Positions 34,348 through 43,739 of a stretch of 64,000 nucleotides of DNA are shown here, piece by piece (positions within the stretch are counted from its first letter, which is position 1; each line of letters starts with the position of its first letter). The position numbers were made by a program, and so were the translations under genes. Origin of the DNA: Mesorhizobium sp. B2-3-12 (GTDB taxonomy: Bacteria > Pseudomonadota > Alphaproteobacteria > Rhizobiales > Rhizobiaceae). Where the stretch lies: NCBI RefSeq assembly GCF_006442205.1, contig NZ_VFVR01000007.1:303923-367922 (forward strand), written 5' to 3'. Under the pieces are notes generated by a model. The model had not been told where the DNA came from. It made no database searches and was given only the letters and a program-made list of their open reading frames with translations.

Positions 34348-35309
34348 TGCACCACCAGCTCGACCCGGCGATTCTTGGCCCGGCCGTCGTCGGAATCGTT
34401 GGAGGCGATGGGTTTTGTAAGGCCTGCACCCTCATAGCTCAGACGCGAGGGATCAATGCCATATCCTCCCACCAGGGCCGCTGAGACATTGGCCGCTCGC
34501 CGGCTTGAAAGATCCAAATTGTAATCGGCTGTGCCGTGGTTGTCGGTATGCCCAATGATCTTGAGGCGCATTGAGGGGTTTGAACTCAACGCCTTGGCGA
34601 TTTCGTCAAGGGCCGGTTTTGATTCCGATTTCACCACATCCTTGTCAAAATCAAAGAGTATGCCATAGACATTGACGCTGCCCTGCTGCTGCAATGTGGC
34701 CGAGAGATCCTTGGGCGACTCGACCTTGCCGCCATCCATCGGCTTTTCCTCGAGGATGCGTATGAAGGCTGTGGATCTGTCCTGATCATCGCCCACAAGC
34801 ACGCTGGCATAGATGTCGCCTTCCGGCCTGCTCAGCTCCGCCAGCAAATAACGCGCATGATCGGCATAAGATGTGGAGACGACGTTGCCCGGATCCAGTT
34901 GCTCGCCCAGAACATAGGTGTCGCGCACACTGCCGGTGAGGCACTCCTGATCCGTGCAGGAAAAGGTGATCGAGAACCCTTTCGACTTGAGCGCCGCCTC
35001 GTAGTTTGTCGCAACCTCGAGCGTCGAACTGCCGGGTGCCAGATCATAACGAACTTCGCTGGACCGGCCCTGTTTTTTAAGCCATTCGACGCCCGAATGA
35101 TCCTGCACTGCATTGCGGTCCAGCAATGCACCATAGTCATGCGGTGCGTCTATGAATTGCAGCTCATCAAAATCCTTGAACCGGCACCAGGCAATCGAGG
35201 CGCCCTGATAGCGCCCTAGAAGTGCTGCGTCCTTGCAGCCTTGCGCATCGTCGGCATGCGCCGGAAGGTAGAGTGAAAGGACAACCATCGTCGCCAGGAT
35301 AATCCTCAT
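34344..35309 (-). CDS. OmpA-family peptidoglycan-binding protein
   Basis: 321 residues from ATG 35309 with GAGG five bases upstream. A signal peptide (RIILATMVVLSLYLPAHADD), a middle domain of about 190 residues of unknown fold (contains two Cys in TFSCTDQECLTG), and a C-terminal OmpA domain: YGILFDFDKDVVKSESKPAL, then LKIIGHTDNHG and NLDLSSRRAANVSAAL, ending AKNRRVELVVQ. It would anchor the outer surface to the cell wall. The middle domain has the DUF4892-like layout, which I name only as a possibility. Sits in the tight minus-strand operon below the giant protein. Confidence 0.88.
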   Translation of the reverse strand: MRIILATMVVLSLYLPAHADDAQGCKDAALLGRYQGASIAWCRFKDFDELQFIDAPHDYGALLDRNAVQDHSGVEWLKKQGRSSEVRYDLAPGSSTLEVATNYEAALKSKGFSITFSCTDQECLTGSVRDTYVLGEQLDPGNVVSTSYADHARYLLAELSRPEGDIYASVLVGDDQDRSTAFIRILEEKPMDGGKVESPKDLSATLQQQGSVNVYGILFDFDKDVVKSESKPALDEIAKALSSNPSMRLKIIGHTDNHGTADYNLDLSSRRAANVSAALVGGYGIDPSRLSYEGAGLTKPIASNDSDDGRAKNRRVELVVQ

Positions 35310-35320
35310 CCCGTCCTCTA

Positions 35321-35677
35321 TCATTTCACGGTATGAGTGAAGGTAACCCAAGGCTTGCAGTTGGACCGCGGCGGAAATCCGCCGTAGGCGCAGGCCTGGA
35401 TCGCATAGCTGAATGTAGGCGGCTTACCTCTGGGAATATACACTTGGAAGCGCGTCTCGTTCTTGCCGAGTTCGATTTGCCCGCCGACAATGCGCTCGGA
35501 CGATACATTGAAATGATCGACATTCGTATAGGTGGTGCTGAACTCTACGATATGCACGGATCCTTCATCACGGCCGCTGACGCAGAACCCCTGCTTGCAA
35601 CTTGCCAGCGCCTGCGTGCTCGTCATTGCAATCGCGATACCGGCAATTGCACTCACTATGGATGCGTTGTCTGACAT
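35321..35677 (-). CDS. Small secreted protein of the surface operon
   Basis: 118 residues from ATG 35677, chosen because GGAGGG lies four bases before it (an upstream GTG at 35689 is possible). A signal peptide (IVSAIAGIAIAMTSTQALA) and a beta-rich mature part with four Cys (SCKQGFCVSG, then IQACAYGGFPPRSNCKPW). No family recognised. 15 bp after the previous gene and 11 bp before the OmpA-like gene. Confidence 0.72.
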   Translation of the reverse strand: MSDNASIVSAIAGIAIAMTSTQALASCKQGFCVSGRDEGSVHIVEFSTTYTNVDHFNVSSERIVGGQIELGKNETRFQVYIPRGKPPTFSYAIQACAYGGFPPRSNCKPWVTFTHTVK

Positions 35678-35692
35678 TTGACCCTCCACGTT

Positions 35693-36118
35693 TCAATTGG
35701 CAACACAGCTCTCTCCGCTCACATGGAAGCCTTGCTGGCAGGGCACGCAACGGCCATTTTCGAAATGGTCGTTGTGGGAGCATGAGAAGCAATTGCCGGT
35801 GCCCGGGTTCAGGTTCTGGCCTGCCGGGCACTGCTCCACTGGAGGGAGAGCCTGCTGCTGCGTCTTGTTCCGCCTGCCGGCAACAGGCAGGCAGTTGCCG
35901 TTGCCATCGGGCATCTCACCATCCGCGCACTGCCATTGTTCGCCACTCGGATAGATCTGCTTCTTGCGGTGATGATGCTTGTGGGAGACCCCTTCGATGA
36001 AGGGGGCTTTGCACACGGCATGTGCACACGAGGCGTGGGACAGCGGCATCGCCTGAAGACCTTCTCCGGCAAACAGGAGAAGAACAGTCGAAACCAAGAA
36101 CCCTGCGAGCACTTTCAT
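35693..36118 (-). CDS. Secreted Cys-rich protein with the giant protein's repeat style
   Basis: 141 residues. A signal peptide (VLAGFLVSTVLLLFAGEGLQ) is followed by a mature part with His/Lys-rich SHKHHHRKK and then short Cys modules: WQCADGEMPDGNGNCLPV, EQCPAGQNLNPGTGNCFSC, HFENGRCVPC and QGFHVSGESCVA. The same kind of C-x(n)-G-x-C modules makes up the C-terminus of the giant protein just upstream, so the two are probably partners or derived from each other. 12 bp after the giant gene's stop. Confidence 0.75.
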   Translation of the reverse strand: MKVLAGFLVSTVLLLFAGEGLQAMPLSHASCAHAVCKAPFIEGVSHKHHHRKKQIYPSGEQWQCADGEMPDGNGNCLPVAGRRNKTQQQALPPVEQCPAGQNLNPGTGNCFSCSHNDHFENGRCVPCQQGFHVSGESCVAN

Positions 36119-36130
36119 CGTGGATTCGCC

Positions 36131-39100
36131 TCAGCCAACGTTGAGGACGCAACTGCCATTGGGCCCGGCCTGTGGGTCAAAGCGCTTGCCGGGCCCACAC
36201 CTTGGCTGCGCAGGGGGTGGCGGTGGCGGTGGCGGTGGAGCTGGCGACGGCGTGACCGGGATGATCTCGCAAAAGGCGCCGTATTTGTTCGGCTTCGTGA
36301 GCACCTTGTATCCAGGCGGGCAATCATGCACCTGCGGCTGGGTGTGGCGACCAATGCGGCACATGGCGTAGCTTGTCACCACTCTTCCATCCGGGCACGT
36401 GATCTGCCGCGGTCCCTGCGGTTGTGGTTGAGTATGCCGGCCAATGCGGCACATGGCGTAGCTCGTCACCACTCTTCCATCCGGGCATGTGATCTGCCGG
36501 GGCTGCTGCTGTTGTTCTTGCTCATCGCGCACGCAGCGGCGGCCAACGAAGTGCGTTCCCGTCGGGCAGCAATTGGGATAGGCCCCCACCGGCCTGCCGG
36601 CCGGGCAGGCGGCCGGCTGAGAGGGACGCCTCACACACAGGCCCGTATTGGGATCGAAGAATTGATTGCTGCCGCATTCCTGCGTTTGGCGCACGCGGCG
36701 GCAGCGCCCATGGCGATCAGGGGGAAGTTCAACCGGGCAGCAATTCGGATAGTTGCCAAGTGGCCGGTCGGACGGACACACTTGCGGCGGCGGAGCACGC
36801 CTGACGCAGGAGTCCCCTTGCGCCGTCGTGCCTTTCGGACAGCTTACGCATTTGCCGGTGGACCGATCGTGCACCTTGCCCTGCTTGCACAAAGCGGGAA
36901 GGACCACAGCACGCCTGCAGATACCGTTGCGAAATACTGAACCTGAAGGGCAGCAATCGGGATAAGCGCCCACCGGCCGGTCTGCCGGGCAGGCTTTTAC
37001 CTGTGCCGCAGGCGCCGGCGCGGAGCCGATGGGCCTGCTTAAACCGGCCCCGCCGCCGGGCGTTCCCGTGGGACCGGCAGCGCAGCTTGCGCCATTCCAT
37101 TTGGATCCCGCAGGGCAGGCGCAAAAGCCATTGCTGTTCAGCGTCATGCCGAATTTGCATTCTGCCGGCTGTGTCGTCGCGATCGGTGCAGGGGTGTCAT
37201 TGGAGATGCTTGGGGTCGCGCCACCGATTCCTTGCCCGACGCATTGCAGGCCATTCCATTTGGTATTTGCGGGGCAAGCGCAAATGCCGTCGGTCATTGT
37301 CATGCCGTTCCTGCACTGCGCGGAAGGTGCCGGCTTCTCCACGGCGATTTGCGCGCAGGATTTGGCTGCCGCCTGCTGCCCCTCAATATTCGCGCAGTTG
37401 TTTACGAACCTCGCGTCCCCGAGTGAACCCGGCAACGGCTGCAGCGACAGCAGCAAGGCCACGGATGCGCCTGCACCCAGAGGGCCCGGATGGTTGCACT
37501 GCATGCCCGGCGCTGCTGAACCGATGCAGACCCATGGCGCTGCCGGCGGACCGGCGAATTTGTATTGCGTCATCGGCGCAGCGTCGGCCGCCATCAGGTC
37601 AAAGATCGAAATGCCGCCAGGGTAGGCTTGGGCGGATTTGTTGGTCACGATGATCTTGAAGTCGCATGGCTTCGCCTCGCCGCATGTTTGCGCGCCGGCA
37701 GTCTTGGCGATGACCAAATCGGCCGTCGTCGCGGGCGGGGCTGGCTTGGCCTGCACCGAAACGCAGGATTGGCCGGTCGACGCATTGGCGGTGCCGTCTG
37801 TTACATCGGCGCAATTTGAGAACGACCCCTGAGCAGCGTCGGCCGGCAGGCGCACAATCATGTCGAATGTCCTGGGGCCAAACTCGCTGCCATCTGTGGC
37901 ATCCAGATCAAGCCGGACCGGACCCGGCGAGGTGCAGCTGAACGGAATCTGGGTCGGCTGAGCGGCGCAGGGCAGCGGGGGATTTATGGAGACGATTGGT
38001 GCCGAAGCAAGGCCGGTGAGCTTGTCCGAAATCGTCACCGGTGCATTGTGGTCGATGGGGCCGGGGTTGAACAACCTAATCTGGAAGTGGCAGTCCGATC
38101 CCACCACGCAGGATTGATCCCCGGTCTTGGTGACTTTCACGGAAAACGGATCGAGCTTGACGCTGGCGCAAGCTTTATCATCGCCCGCATTGGTGCCGGG
38201 ATCGTTGCCCAGTCCCTTGGCGCCGGCCGGAATGGCCAGCGCGGCGCAATTGGTAAGCGTATTGTTCTTTTTCCAGGTCGCGGCACCCGGTGTCACATCG
38301 ATCCTCAAGGAGTCGGCCAAGCGCCCTGCCTCCTTGATTGTGACCACCGGGTGATCGCACTTCAGCGAGGTTGAATTATTTACGCCGGTGCAAGACCAGC
38401 CCGGGCTTTGGCTTGGCACAAATTCCATGTTTTGCGGCAAGCGCTCCTGGACGACATCCGTCAAGCTGATCGGGCCGGTGAAGGGGGCGTCGCCGACATT
38501 CTTGACATGGATGTTGAAACTGCACTTGCCTTCAACCGTGCAGCTCATCGGCTTCCCGCCGCCCGCGGTCGCAACCGTCTTCTCGACCACGAGATTGGGG
38601 CGAGCGGGCAGCTTGCACTTGCCCTGATTGGCAGGATCAGGGATCACCCCCTGCATCGTCGCCGTTGCCTTGGCAGGCGCCTGGGCAGGATCGCCTCCTT
38701 CCAGCGTTGCAGTATTGTCGAGTTGGCAGGGCAGGCCCTTGGCATCCCGTGGAATGGTGACCGCCAATGGCAGGCTGATGCTGGCCTGCGCATCGATGCT
38801 GGCATCACGGTTGTTGCAACTGTTGGCCACGGGATTCAGGGGATCGGGTCCTATGCAAGTCCAAGGCGGAACAGTGGTGACCCCCGCTCCCAAGCCATCG
38901 AGGCCTGGCATAGCTTCGTTGATGGTAATCGGACCTTTGAACGGGGCGTCGCCCGCGTTCGTGATCGTGATGCTGAAGTTGCATTCAAACCGGTTCTTGT
39001 CGTCGTTGAGCTTGCAATCATCGGCTATCTTTTTAAGCGCCAGCTTGGGTCCGTTTGCCGGCGCAGGTGCAACCGCTGGATTGAGCGTGACCTCGGCGCA

Positions 39101-42100
39101 GGACGGTTCAGGCGCCAGGTTGCCATCGTTTGGGCCTGGCTTTGTGTCGATCGAGGCGCAGTTCTGGAACGTTTTGGCGGTGGCCTTGGCCCCCGGCGCG
39201 AAGCTCAGTTGCAACGTCAGCCCTTCAGGCGGCACCGGCCCAGGATTGGTGCAGGTGATGATGTCGCCGTTGGTGCAAACCCAGGATGGCGGAGCAGCCA
39301 CGAAGGGTTTGTCGACCGGCAAATTGAGACCCGCCAGATTGTCTGGAACATCCTTGACCACGACGGGGCCAGGCTGGTTTGGTGTCTTGCTCGTGACCTG
39401 GATGTTGAACACACAGAGCCGTCCGGCCGTGCAGTCTGCCGCGCCGGCCGATTTCTGAACGGTCAGGCCGTTGCCCTGGTCTTGCGGTGGGCCATTGGCG
39501 TTGGCCGCTTCAACGGGTGGTGGGACCTGGTCAACTGGCGGAGGTACCTGTGCATCCGGCTGGGCAGCCTGCTGGTCCGGCTGCACGATGTCCACCATCG
39601 CGCATTGCTCGGGGGCCGGATCGCCAGCCGCCGCGTCCGCACCTGGATCTAAAGCTGCGCCGCCGCCAACTTCAGGCGGCAGAACGCCGCCCTTCGCCTT
39701 CACTTCGGCGAAGCAGGCTGCAACGATGGCGCGCATCGGCTCCTTGAGCTTGCCCAACTCGTCTTGGGAACCGGGCGGTTTGGCCATGCACTCCTGCTTG
39801 ATCGCGGCAGCGTCAAGCACCGCAGGGATGCCGGCTTTGGCGGCGCAGTCCATTTGACTGATCATGCCGAAGGTGGCGACTTTTTCCTGGGCAAAATCGT
39901 TGCACAGGGCGTCGTTCAATTTCGCCTTGTCGTCTGCTGCCTTCTGACTGTTGGCCTTGCATTGTGCCAGAAGGTCCGAACGCGCCTGCTTTTCCGCATC
40001 GAGCGTAGGATTGGCGGCGCTGGCCTGTGCCATGCAGAAATCGATGTGTTTTTGCCGATCCAGCGTCCACCGTTGCGCAGGCCCCGTAGGCTGACAGCCT
40101 TCGTGACCCAGGTTCGTCATCGAACGAACCGCCTCGTCCGCATAGGCCTCGCAGAACTTGCTGCTCGTGCATTTGAACCACGGCATGCCGTTATTTTGGA
40201 ATGCGAGCACATGGCCAGAGCCGTCAGTGGCGCGAGCCCTGATGCGGCCGCTCACCGTGCCATCGTCGTCAATCGCGCCTTGATAGTGGCCGGATGAGCC
40301 ATTGCTCCAGGCAACGTCGATATCAAATGTACTTCCCGACATCTTGCCGCTGACGTTGCCGCTGACGGCACCCTTGTCTTCGATGAAGGTGGCCGACCCC
40401 GTTACATTGCCTCCTACATCCACATTCAGCGGCGCGAAGGCTACCGTCAGATGATCGCTTTGCTGGATATTGAAGCCACTTGATTTGCCGTTTGTCGGCC
40501 GCCACACCGTACAATCCTTTGAGACCGCATTGACCCCGCCAATATTGCCGCCTGGATCAGCGATCAGATGCAGCAGGCCGGCTCCGCCGGCGAAAGACTC
40601 CGGGCGGAAGCTGGCATAGCTCATCAGCGGATTTTTTCGGGAAGGTTTCGACAGCATGGCCTTCTTCTGGGGTGCCGCTGGCGCGGCTGGCGCCGCGGGT
40701 TTCACGGCGCAGTTCTTCAAGCTGGTGGTGCCGTCGGGCAGATCGAGATCGAAGGTGAGCGGCAGGGTTTTCGACTCATGGGGGCCGAGACCCTGGGCGC
40801 CGTTGCCGAGGGAGCAATTGAGGGGCGGTCCGCCCTTGGCGCAGCTGAAGGGCGCGGGTATCGGTGCGTCGGAAAGCTTCGCCCCCGGAATATCGAGCGT
40901 GTCGGTGAAGGGTATGGGACCCGGCACCGCCGCGTCGGTGGTGTTGGTCAGCGTGATCTCAAACGTGCAGGGGCCAACGAGCGGGCAGCTCGCCGGGCCT
41001 TTCTTCGAGATGACCACCGGACCGTGCTGGAAAGGTGCGTTGGGATCCAACGGAATGGACGCGCAAGCTTGTTGGGCTTGCTCGCCGCCTTGCGCGGCCT
41101 GCCCACCATTGGGAGCTGCCGGCTCCGGGAGCTTGTTGTTGTCCTCGAATGCCACCGCGGCCTTGGCCTCGCCGGCAAGCGGCCCAAAGCTGACAACAGC
41201 GTGGTTTTGTACGAACTGTGCGGCACCACCCTCGACCGTGTCGACCTTGAAACTTGCCTTCACCACGCGGCTCTCTCCAGGAGCGAGGGTCACATTCGGC
41301 TCCTGGCAATTCAGCTCCCGGCCGTTCGGCGTGCAGACCATGGCCCCAGGCTTCAGAATTGAACTGGCGTCGTTCTTGGCCTGACTCTGGCTACCCACGG
41401 CCAGCGTTTCATTGATTGTAAGTGGGCCGGTGACCGGTACGGGTCCCGAGTTGGTGACGGTCACCGCGAATTCACAAGTACCCTTGGTGGGCGAGCAGCT
41501 TTCTCCTGTCGGCGTCGACGTAACCGCGAGACCTCCGGCATTGCTGGCCACCGGCGGTGGCAGCGCCACCGCAGCCGGCTGCTGGTTCTGGCCTTGCTGG
41601 ACTGGGACCTGGGGCGCAAGCGCGCCTGGCAATGCGGCGCAGTTCCTGATTTCCTTTACGTCCGGCGCGGTGTTTGGCGCGAAGACCACGCGCATCGAAA
41701 GCTTGCCGTTGGCGGGAACAGGGCCAGGATGGGTACAGGTAAACGGCGCCGCGTTGGTGCATTGCCAAGGCGCATTGGGCTCCCCCGTGAGGGTGGCTTG
41801 GGGGGCCTCAATCAGCTCGTTGATGACGATCGGTCCGGCGACTTCACCGCCATCGTTGTTGACGTCGATATTGAATGCGCAGCCGCCCTTGGGATTACAC
41901 TTCGCAACGGCAGCGGATTTCGTAATTGAAAGAGTGCCTGGTGCGTTAGTTTGATCCACGGGCGGAAACGTTTGGTTGCCGCCGCTATCGACCGGGGGCA
42001 TGGGCTGTCCATTGCCGCCCGGCGCCACAGGCGGGAAGGTCTGGCCCTGCTCGGGTGGCATTGCCTGACTTCCGTCGGCAACAGGCGGGAAGCCGCCCCC

Positions 42101-43588
42101 GGCATCGCAATTCGCGAGAACTGCAACGCCGCCAGCATGGCCACGCATGCCTTCCGCATCTTGATTTGGATCAATTGCGATGAAGCCGGCGTTCAAATCA
42201 GGATCAGGCGCCGTACCCCATTGGTCCTCTGGTCCAATCTGGAGGCCATGGATTTTCTTCTGCGGCCCCAATGCGTCGCCCGAAACCACCAGGCTCCCGG
42301 AACAGGTGCCCGTGTCCAGCGTGCCGTCGAGCCCGTAGGCGTATTGCAAGGCTGCGCCGCCGCTGGCGTCCACATGGTCCTCGTTCTCGCCAACAGGATA
42401 GGTGGCAGCTTCCAGATTCCACTTAGAAGGCGTGTTCGGGTCGTCCGGCGTCTCAAGTACATAACGCAGCACAGGGCTGGCACCCGGCTTGGCGAATGCC
42501 GAAAAATCACCGTTGCTCAAAACTTCGTTGCGGAAGGCAACGATGGCGCCCTCGCCATCAAACACGATGGAGCCCACCACATCGGAGGAGGGATCGCCTG
42601 CGCCGAATTCGATGCGCGCATCGTCATGGAAAGATCCGTCTGGCCCGAGGCCGATCGACCAGATGCTATGATCCCCGGCCGTGGCATAGAAAAGCCTGCC
42701 GCCATGAACAGCGAGAGCTTCAATGCGGCGACCCACCGGGGTCATGCCCCAGGTTTCTGGCTTGCTGGAATCGAAATCGGGAGATTCCAGCGTGATGGTT
42801 TTACCATCATCGGGGATGGCATCTTGCCCAGCCATCGGCCGGCCTTTCAGCCCGTGATCGAATTGCGCCACATCCGTGGCCGTGTTGCCGACGAATTGGT
42901 GAATGAGACCGGTGTCCAAATCAGACACATAGATCGAGCGGCTAACCGGATCGAAAGCTATGCCGCCAATCCCTTGTCCGGTATTCGTGGCGATTTCCGC
43001 GTAGAGTTTGAGGGTTCCGGTTGCGGCGTCGATCTTCCAGATGGCGCCGCCCCCACCGTCAGTTGCGGGGCCAAAGAGTCCGTCCATAAATCTGGCACCC
43101 GGCGCGCCGGTCATCAGTCGGTCGGGCTTGCCATCATTATCCCTGTCGGGTCCCACGATTTGGAGGCCGAAGGCGGAAGTTGCAGCCGCATAAAGACCAG
43201 GCGAACCGCGCAGGTCCGGTAGCAGATTGTCGAAGGCCAAACCGAAAACGTGGCCAATTTCTTTCGCCTTGAAGGTCTTCCGGGCGGGAAGTGCGATTTG
43301 CTGGTCTTTGATCGGTTGCTGAATTTGGGTTGCGTCAAGGATTTGCAACGTGACGCCGTCGGGATCAATCACGGTTTTGGTTGCCGGATCCACACCCGGT
43401 GGGAGCCCGGCAGTCTGCAGCGTTACTCCGGCAAATCCAGATGCTGCGATGTCTCCCATGTGCAGGGCATTGTCGTCTGCTCGCGTGCCACCGCCGATGC
43501 AGAGCGCAAGCGGCATGAACAGGAGCCACATGAGTGCCTTGGCGTATTGTCGCCGGATCGCGCGGAAAGCAAGACGATAGCAGCCCAT
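36131..43588 (-). CDS. Giant secreted protein with DUF11-like repeats and Cys-rich C-terminus
   Basis: About 2485 residues. Layout: signal peptide (ALMWLLFMPLALCIGG); beta-propeller-like region (about 55-480, GIGGIAFDPVSRSIYVSDLD); Pro/Gln linker; three DUF11-like repeats near 553, 681 and 854 (for example CEFAVTVTNSGPVPVTGPLT); a small beta domain (about 1030-1130) and a helical Cys-containing stretch (to about 1290); five more repeats near 1373, 1513, 1661, 1814 and 1955 (for example CNFSITITNAGDAPFKGPIT); then from about 2081 to the end a chain of Cys modules (AECKFGMTLNSNGFCACPAG, CPADRPVGAYPDCCPSG) and a poly-Pro run. Each repeat carries paired Cys. Known DUF11 proteins are large surface or secreted proteins; the function here is unknown. 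The start at 43588 overlaps the stop of a 15-codon leader ORF. First gene of a five-gene operon. No LPXTG, autotransporter or T1SS signal is evident. Confidence 0.85.
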   Translation of the reverse strand: MGCYRLAFRAIRRQYAKALMWLLFMPLALCIGGGTRADDNALHMGDIAASGFAGVTLQTAGLPPGVDPATKTVIDPDGVTLQILDATQIQQPIKDQQIALPARKTFKAKEIGHVFGLAFDNLLPDLRGSPGLYAAATSAFGLQIVGPDRDNDGKPDRLMTGAPGARFMDGLFGPATDGGGGAIWKIDAATGTLKLYAEIATNTGQGIGGIAFDPVSRSIYVSDLDTGLIHQFVGNTATDVAQFDHGLKGRPMAGQDAIPDDGKTITLESPDFDSSKPETWGMTPVGRRIEALAVHGGRLFYATAGDHSIWSIGLGPDGSFHDDARIEFGAGDPSSDVVGSIVFDGEGAIVAFRNEVLSNGDFSAFAKPGASPVLRYVLETPDDPNTPSKWNLEAATYPVGENEDHVDASGGAALQYAYGLDGTLDTGTCSGSLVVSGDALGPQKKIHGLQIGPEDQWGTAPDPDLNAGFIAIDPNQDAEGMRGHAGGVAVLANCDAGGGFPPVADGSQAMPPEQGQTFPPVAPGGNGQPMPPVDSGGNQTFPPVDQTNAPGTLSITKSAAVAKCNPKGGCAFNIDVNNDGGEVAGPIVINELIEAPQATLTGEPNAPWQCTNAAPFTCTHPGPVPANGKLSMRVVFAPNTAPDVKEIRNCAALPGALAPQVPVQQGQNQQPAAVALPPPVASNAGGLAVTSTPTGESCSPTKGTCEFAVTVTNSGPVPVTGPLTINETLAVGSQSQAKNDASSILKPGAMVCTPNGRELNCQEPNVTLAPGESRVVKASFKVDTVEGGAAQFVQNHAVVSFGPLAGEAKAAVAFEDNNKLPEPAAPNGGQAAQGGEQAQQACASIPLDPNAPFQHGPVVISKKGPASCPLVGPCTFEITLTNTTDAAVPGPIPFTDTLDIPGAKLSDAPIPAPFSCAKGGPPLNCSLGNGAQGLGPHESKTLPLTFDLDLPDGTTSLKNCAVKPAAPAAPAAPQKKAMLSKPSRKNPLMSYASFRPESFAGGAGLLHLIADPGGNIGGVNAVSKDCTVWRPTNGKSSGFNIQQSDHLTVAFAPLNVDVGGNVTGSATFIEDKGAVSGNVSGKMSGSTFDIDVAWSNGSSGHYQGAIDDDGTVSGRIRARATDGSGHVLAFQNNGMPWFKCTSSKFCEAYADEAVRSMTNLGHEGCQPTGPAQRWTLDRQKHIDFCMAQASAANPTLDAEKQARSDLLAQCKANSQKAADDKAKLNDALCNDFAQEKVATFGMISQMDCAAKAGIPAVLDAAAIKQECMAKPPGSQDELGKLKEPMRAIVAACFAEVKAKGGVLPPEVGGGAALDPGADAAAGDPAPEQCAMVDIVQPDQQAAQPDAQVPPPVDQVPPPVEAANANGPPQDQGNGLTVQKSAGAADCTAGRLCVFNIQVTSKTPNQPGPVVVKDVPDNLAGLNLPVDKPFVAAPPSWVCTNGDIITCTNPGPVPPEGLTLQLSFAPGAKATAKTFQNCASIDTKPGPNDGNLAPEPSCAEVTLNPAVAPAPANGPKLALKKIADDCKLNDDKNRFECNFSITITNAGDAPFKGPITINEAMPGLDGLGAGVTTVPPWTCIGPDPLNPVANSCNNRDASIDAQASISLPLAVTIPRDAKGLPCQLDNTATLEGGDPAQAPAKATATMQGVIPDPANQGKCKLPARPNLVVEKTVATAGGGKPMSCTVEGKCSFNIHVKNVGDAPFTGPISLTDVVQERLPQNMEFVPSQSPGWSCTGVNNSTSLKCDHPVVTIKEAGRLADSLRIDVTPGAATWKKNNTLTNCAALAIPAGAKGLGNDPGTNAGDDKACASVKLDPFSVKVTKTGDQSCVVGSDCHFQIRLFNPGPIDHNAPVTISDKLTGLASAPIVSINPPLPCAAQPTQIPFSCTSPGPVRLDLDATDGSEFGPRTFDMIVRLPADAAQGSFSNCADVTDGTANASTGQSCVSVQAKPAPPATTADLVIAKTAGAQTCGEAKPCDFKIIVTNKSAQAYPGGISIFDLMAADAAPMTQYKFAGPPAAPWVCIGSAAPGMQCNHPGPLGAGASVALLLSLQPLPGSLGDARFVNNCANIEGQQAAAKSCAQIAVEKPAPSAQCRNGMTMTDGICACPANTKWNGLQCVGQGIGGATPSISNDTPAPIATTQPAECKFGMTLNSNGFCACPAGSKWNGASCAAGPTGTPGGGAGLSRPIGSAPAPAAQVKACPADRPVGAYPDCCPSGSVFRNGICRRAVVLPALCKQGKVHDRSTGKCVSCPKGTTAQGDSCVRRAPPPQVCPSDRPLGNYPNCCPVELPPDRHGRCRRVRQTQECGSNQFFDPNTGLCVRRPSQPAACPAGRPVGAYPNCCPTGTHFVGRRCVRDEQEQQQQPRQITCPDGRVVTSYAMCRIGRHTQPQPQGPRQITCPDGRVVTSYAMCRIGRHTQPQVHDCPPGYKVLTKPNKYGAFCEIIPVTPSPAPPPPPPPPPAQPRCGPGKRFDPQAGPNGSCVLNVG
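36351..36500. repeat. Two near-identical 60-bp direct repeats inside the giant gene
   Basis: 36351-36410 and 36441-36500 differ at three positions, with a 90-bp period. Each encodes ITCPDGRVVTSYAMCRIG. The near identity at DNA level suggests a recent tandem duplication. Confidence 0.9.
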
Positions 43589-43635
43589 CAAGCAGATCCA
43601 CCCATCTTTTCGGGATATACTGCTAAGATTGCCAT
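43588..43635 (-). CDS. 15-codon leader ORF overlapping the giant gene start
   Basis: On the minus strand GGAGG precedes ATG 43635 by seven bases; the frame reads MAILAVYPEKMGGSA and stops with TGA whose A is the first base of the giant gene's ATG (TGATG). The giant gene itself has no good ribosome site, so it is probably translated by re-initiation from this leader. The leader is too short to guess an attenuating role. Confidence 0.5.
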   Translation of the reverse strand: MAILAVYPEKMGGSA

Positions 43636-43721
43636 GACCTGTCCTCCACCGGCCGTCGCTCCAGGCGAACAACAAAAGAAGCGCACGAGCTGCTTTCATA
43701 GCAAACTGACCGCGTGCCGCG

Positions 43722-43739
43722 ATCACCCCTAGGGGTGAT
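43722..43739. promoter_or_regulatory. Perfect 18-bp palindrome upstream of the surface operon
   Basis: ATCACCCCT/AGGGGTGAT is a perfect dyad, 134 bp before the giant gene and 560 bp before the divergent LuxR-type regulator. Size and symmetry fit a dimeric activator such as a LuxR-type protein. I could not see a second copy in the window. Confidence 0.6.

Noticed and set aside
36351..36500. CRISPR-like spacing of two repeats
   Set aside because: Only two copies, both inside a coding frame and encoding a protein module; no leader, no cas genes.
38408..39652. 414-codon plus-strand frame antisense to the DUF11 repeats
   Set aside because: Same reason; it follows the repeats of the real gene.
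41951..43222. 423-codon plus-strand frame antisense to the giant gene
   Set aside because: No start site or family; explained by the codon bias of the repeat-rich gene on the other strand.
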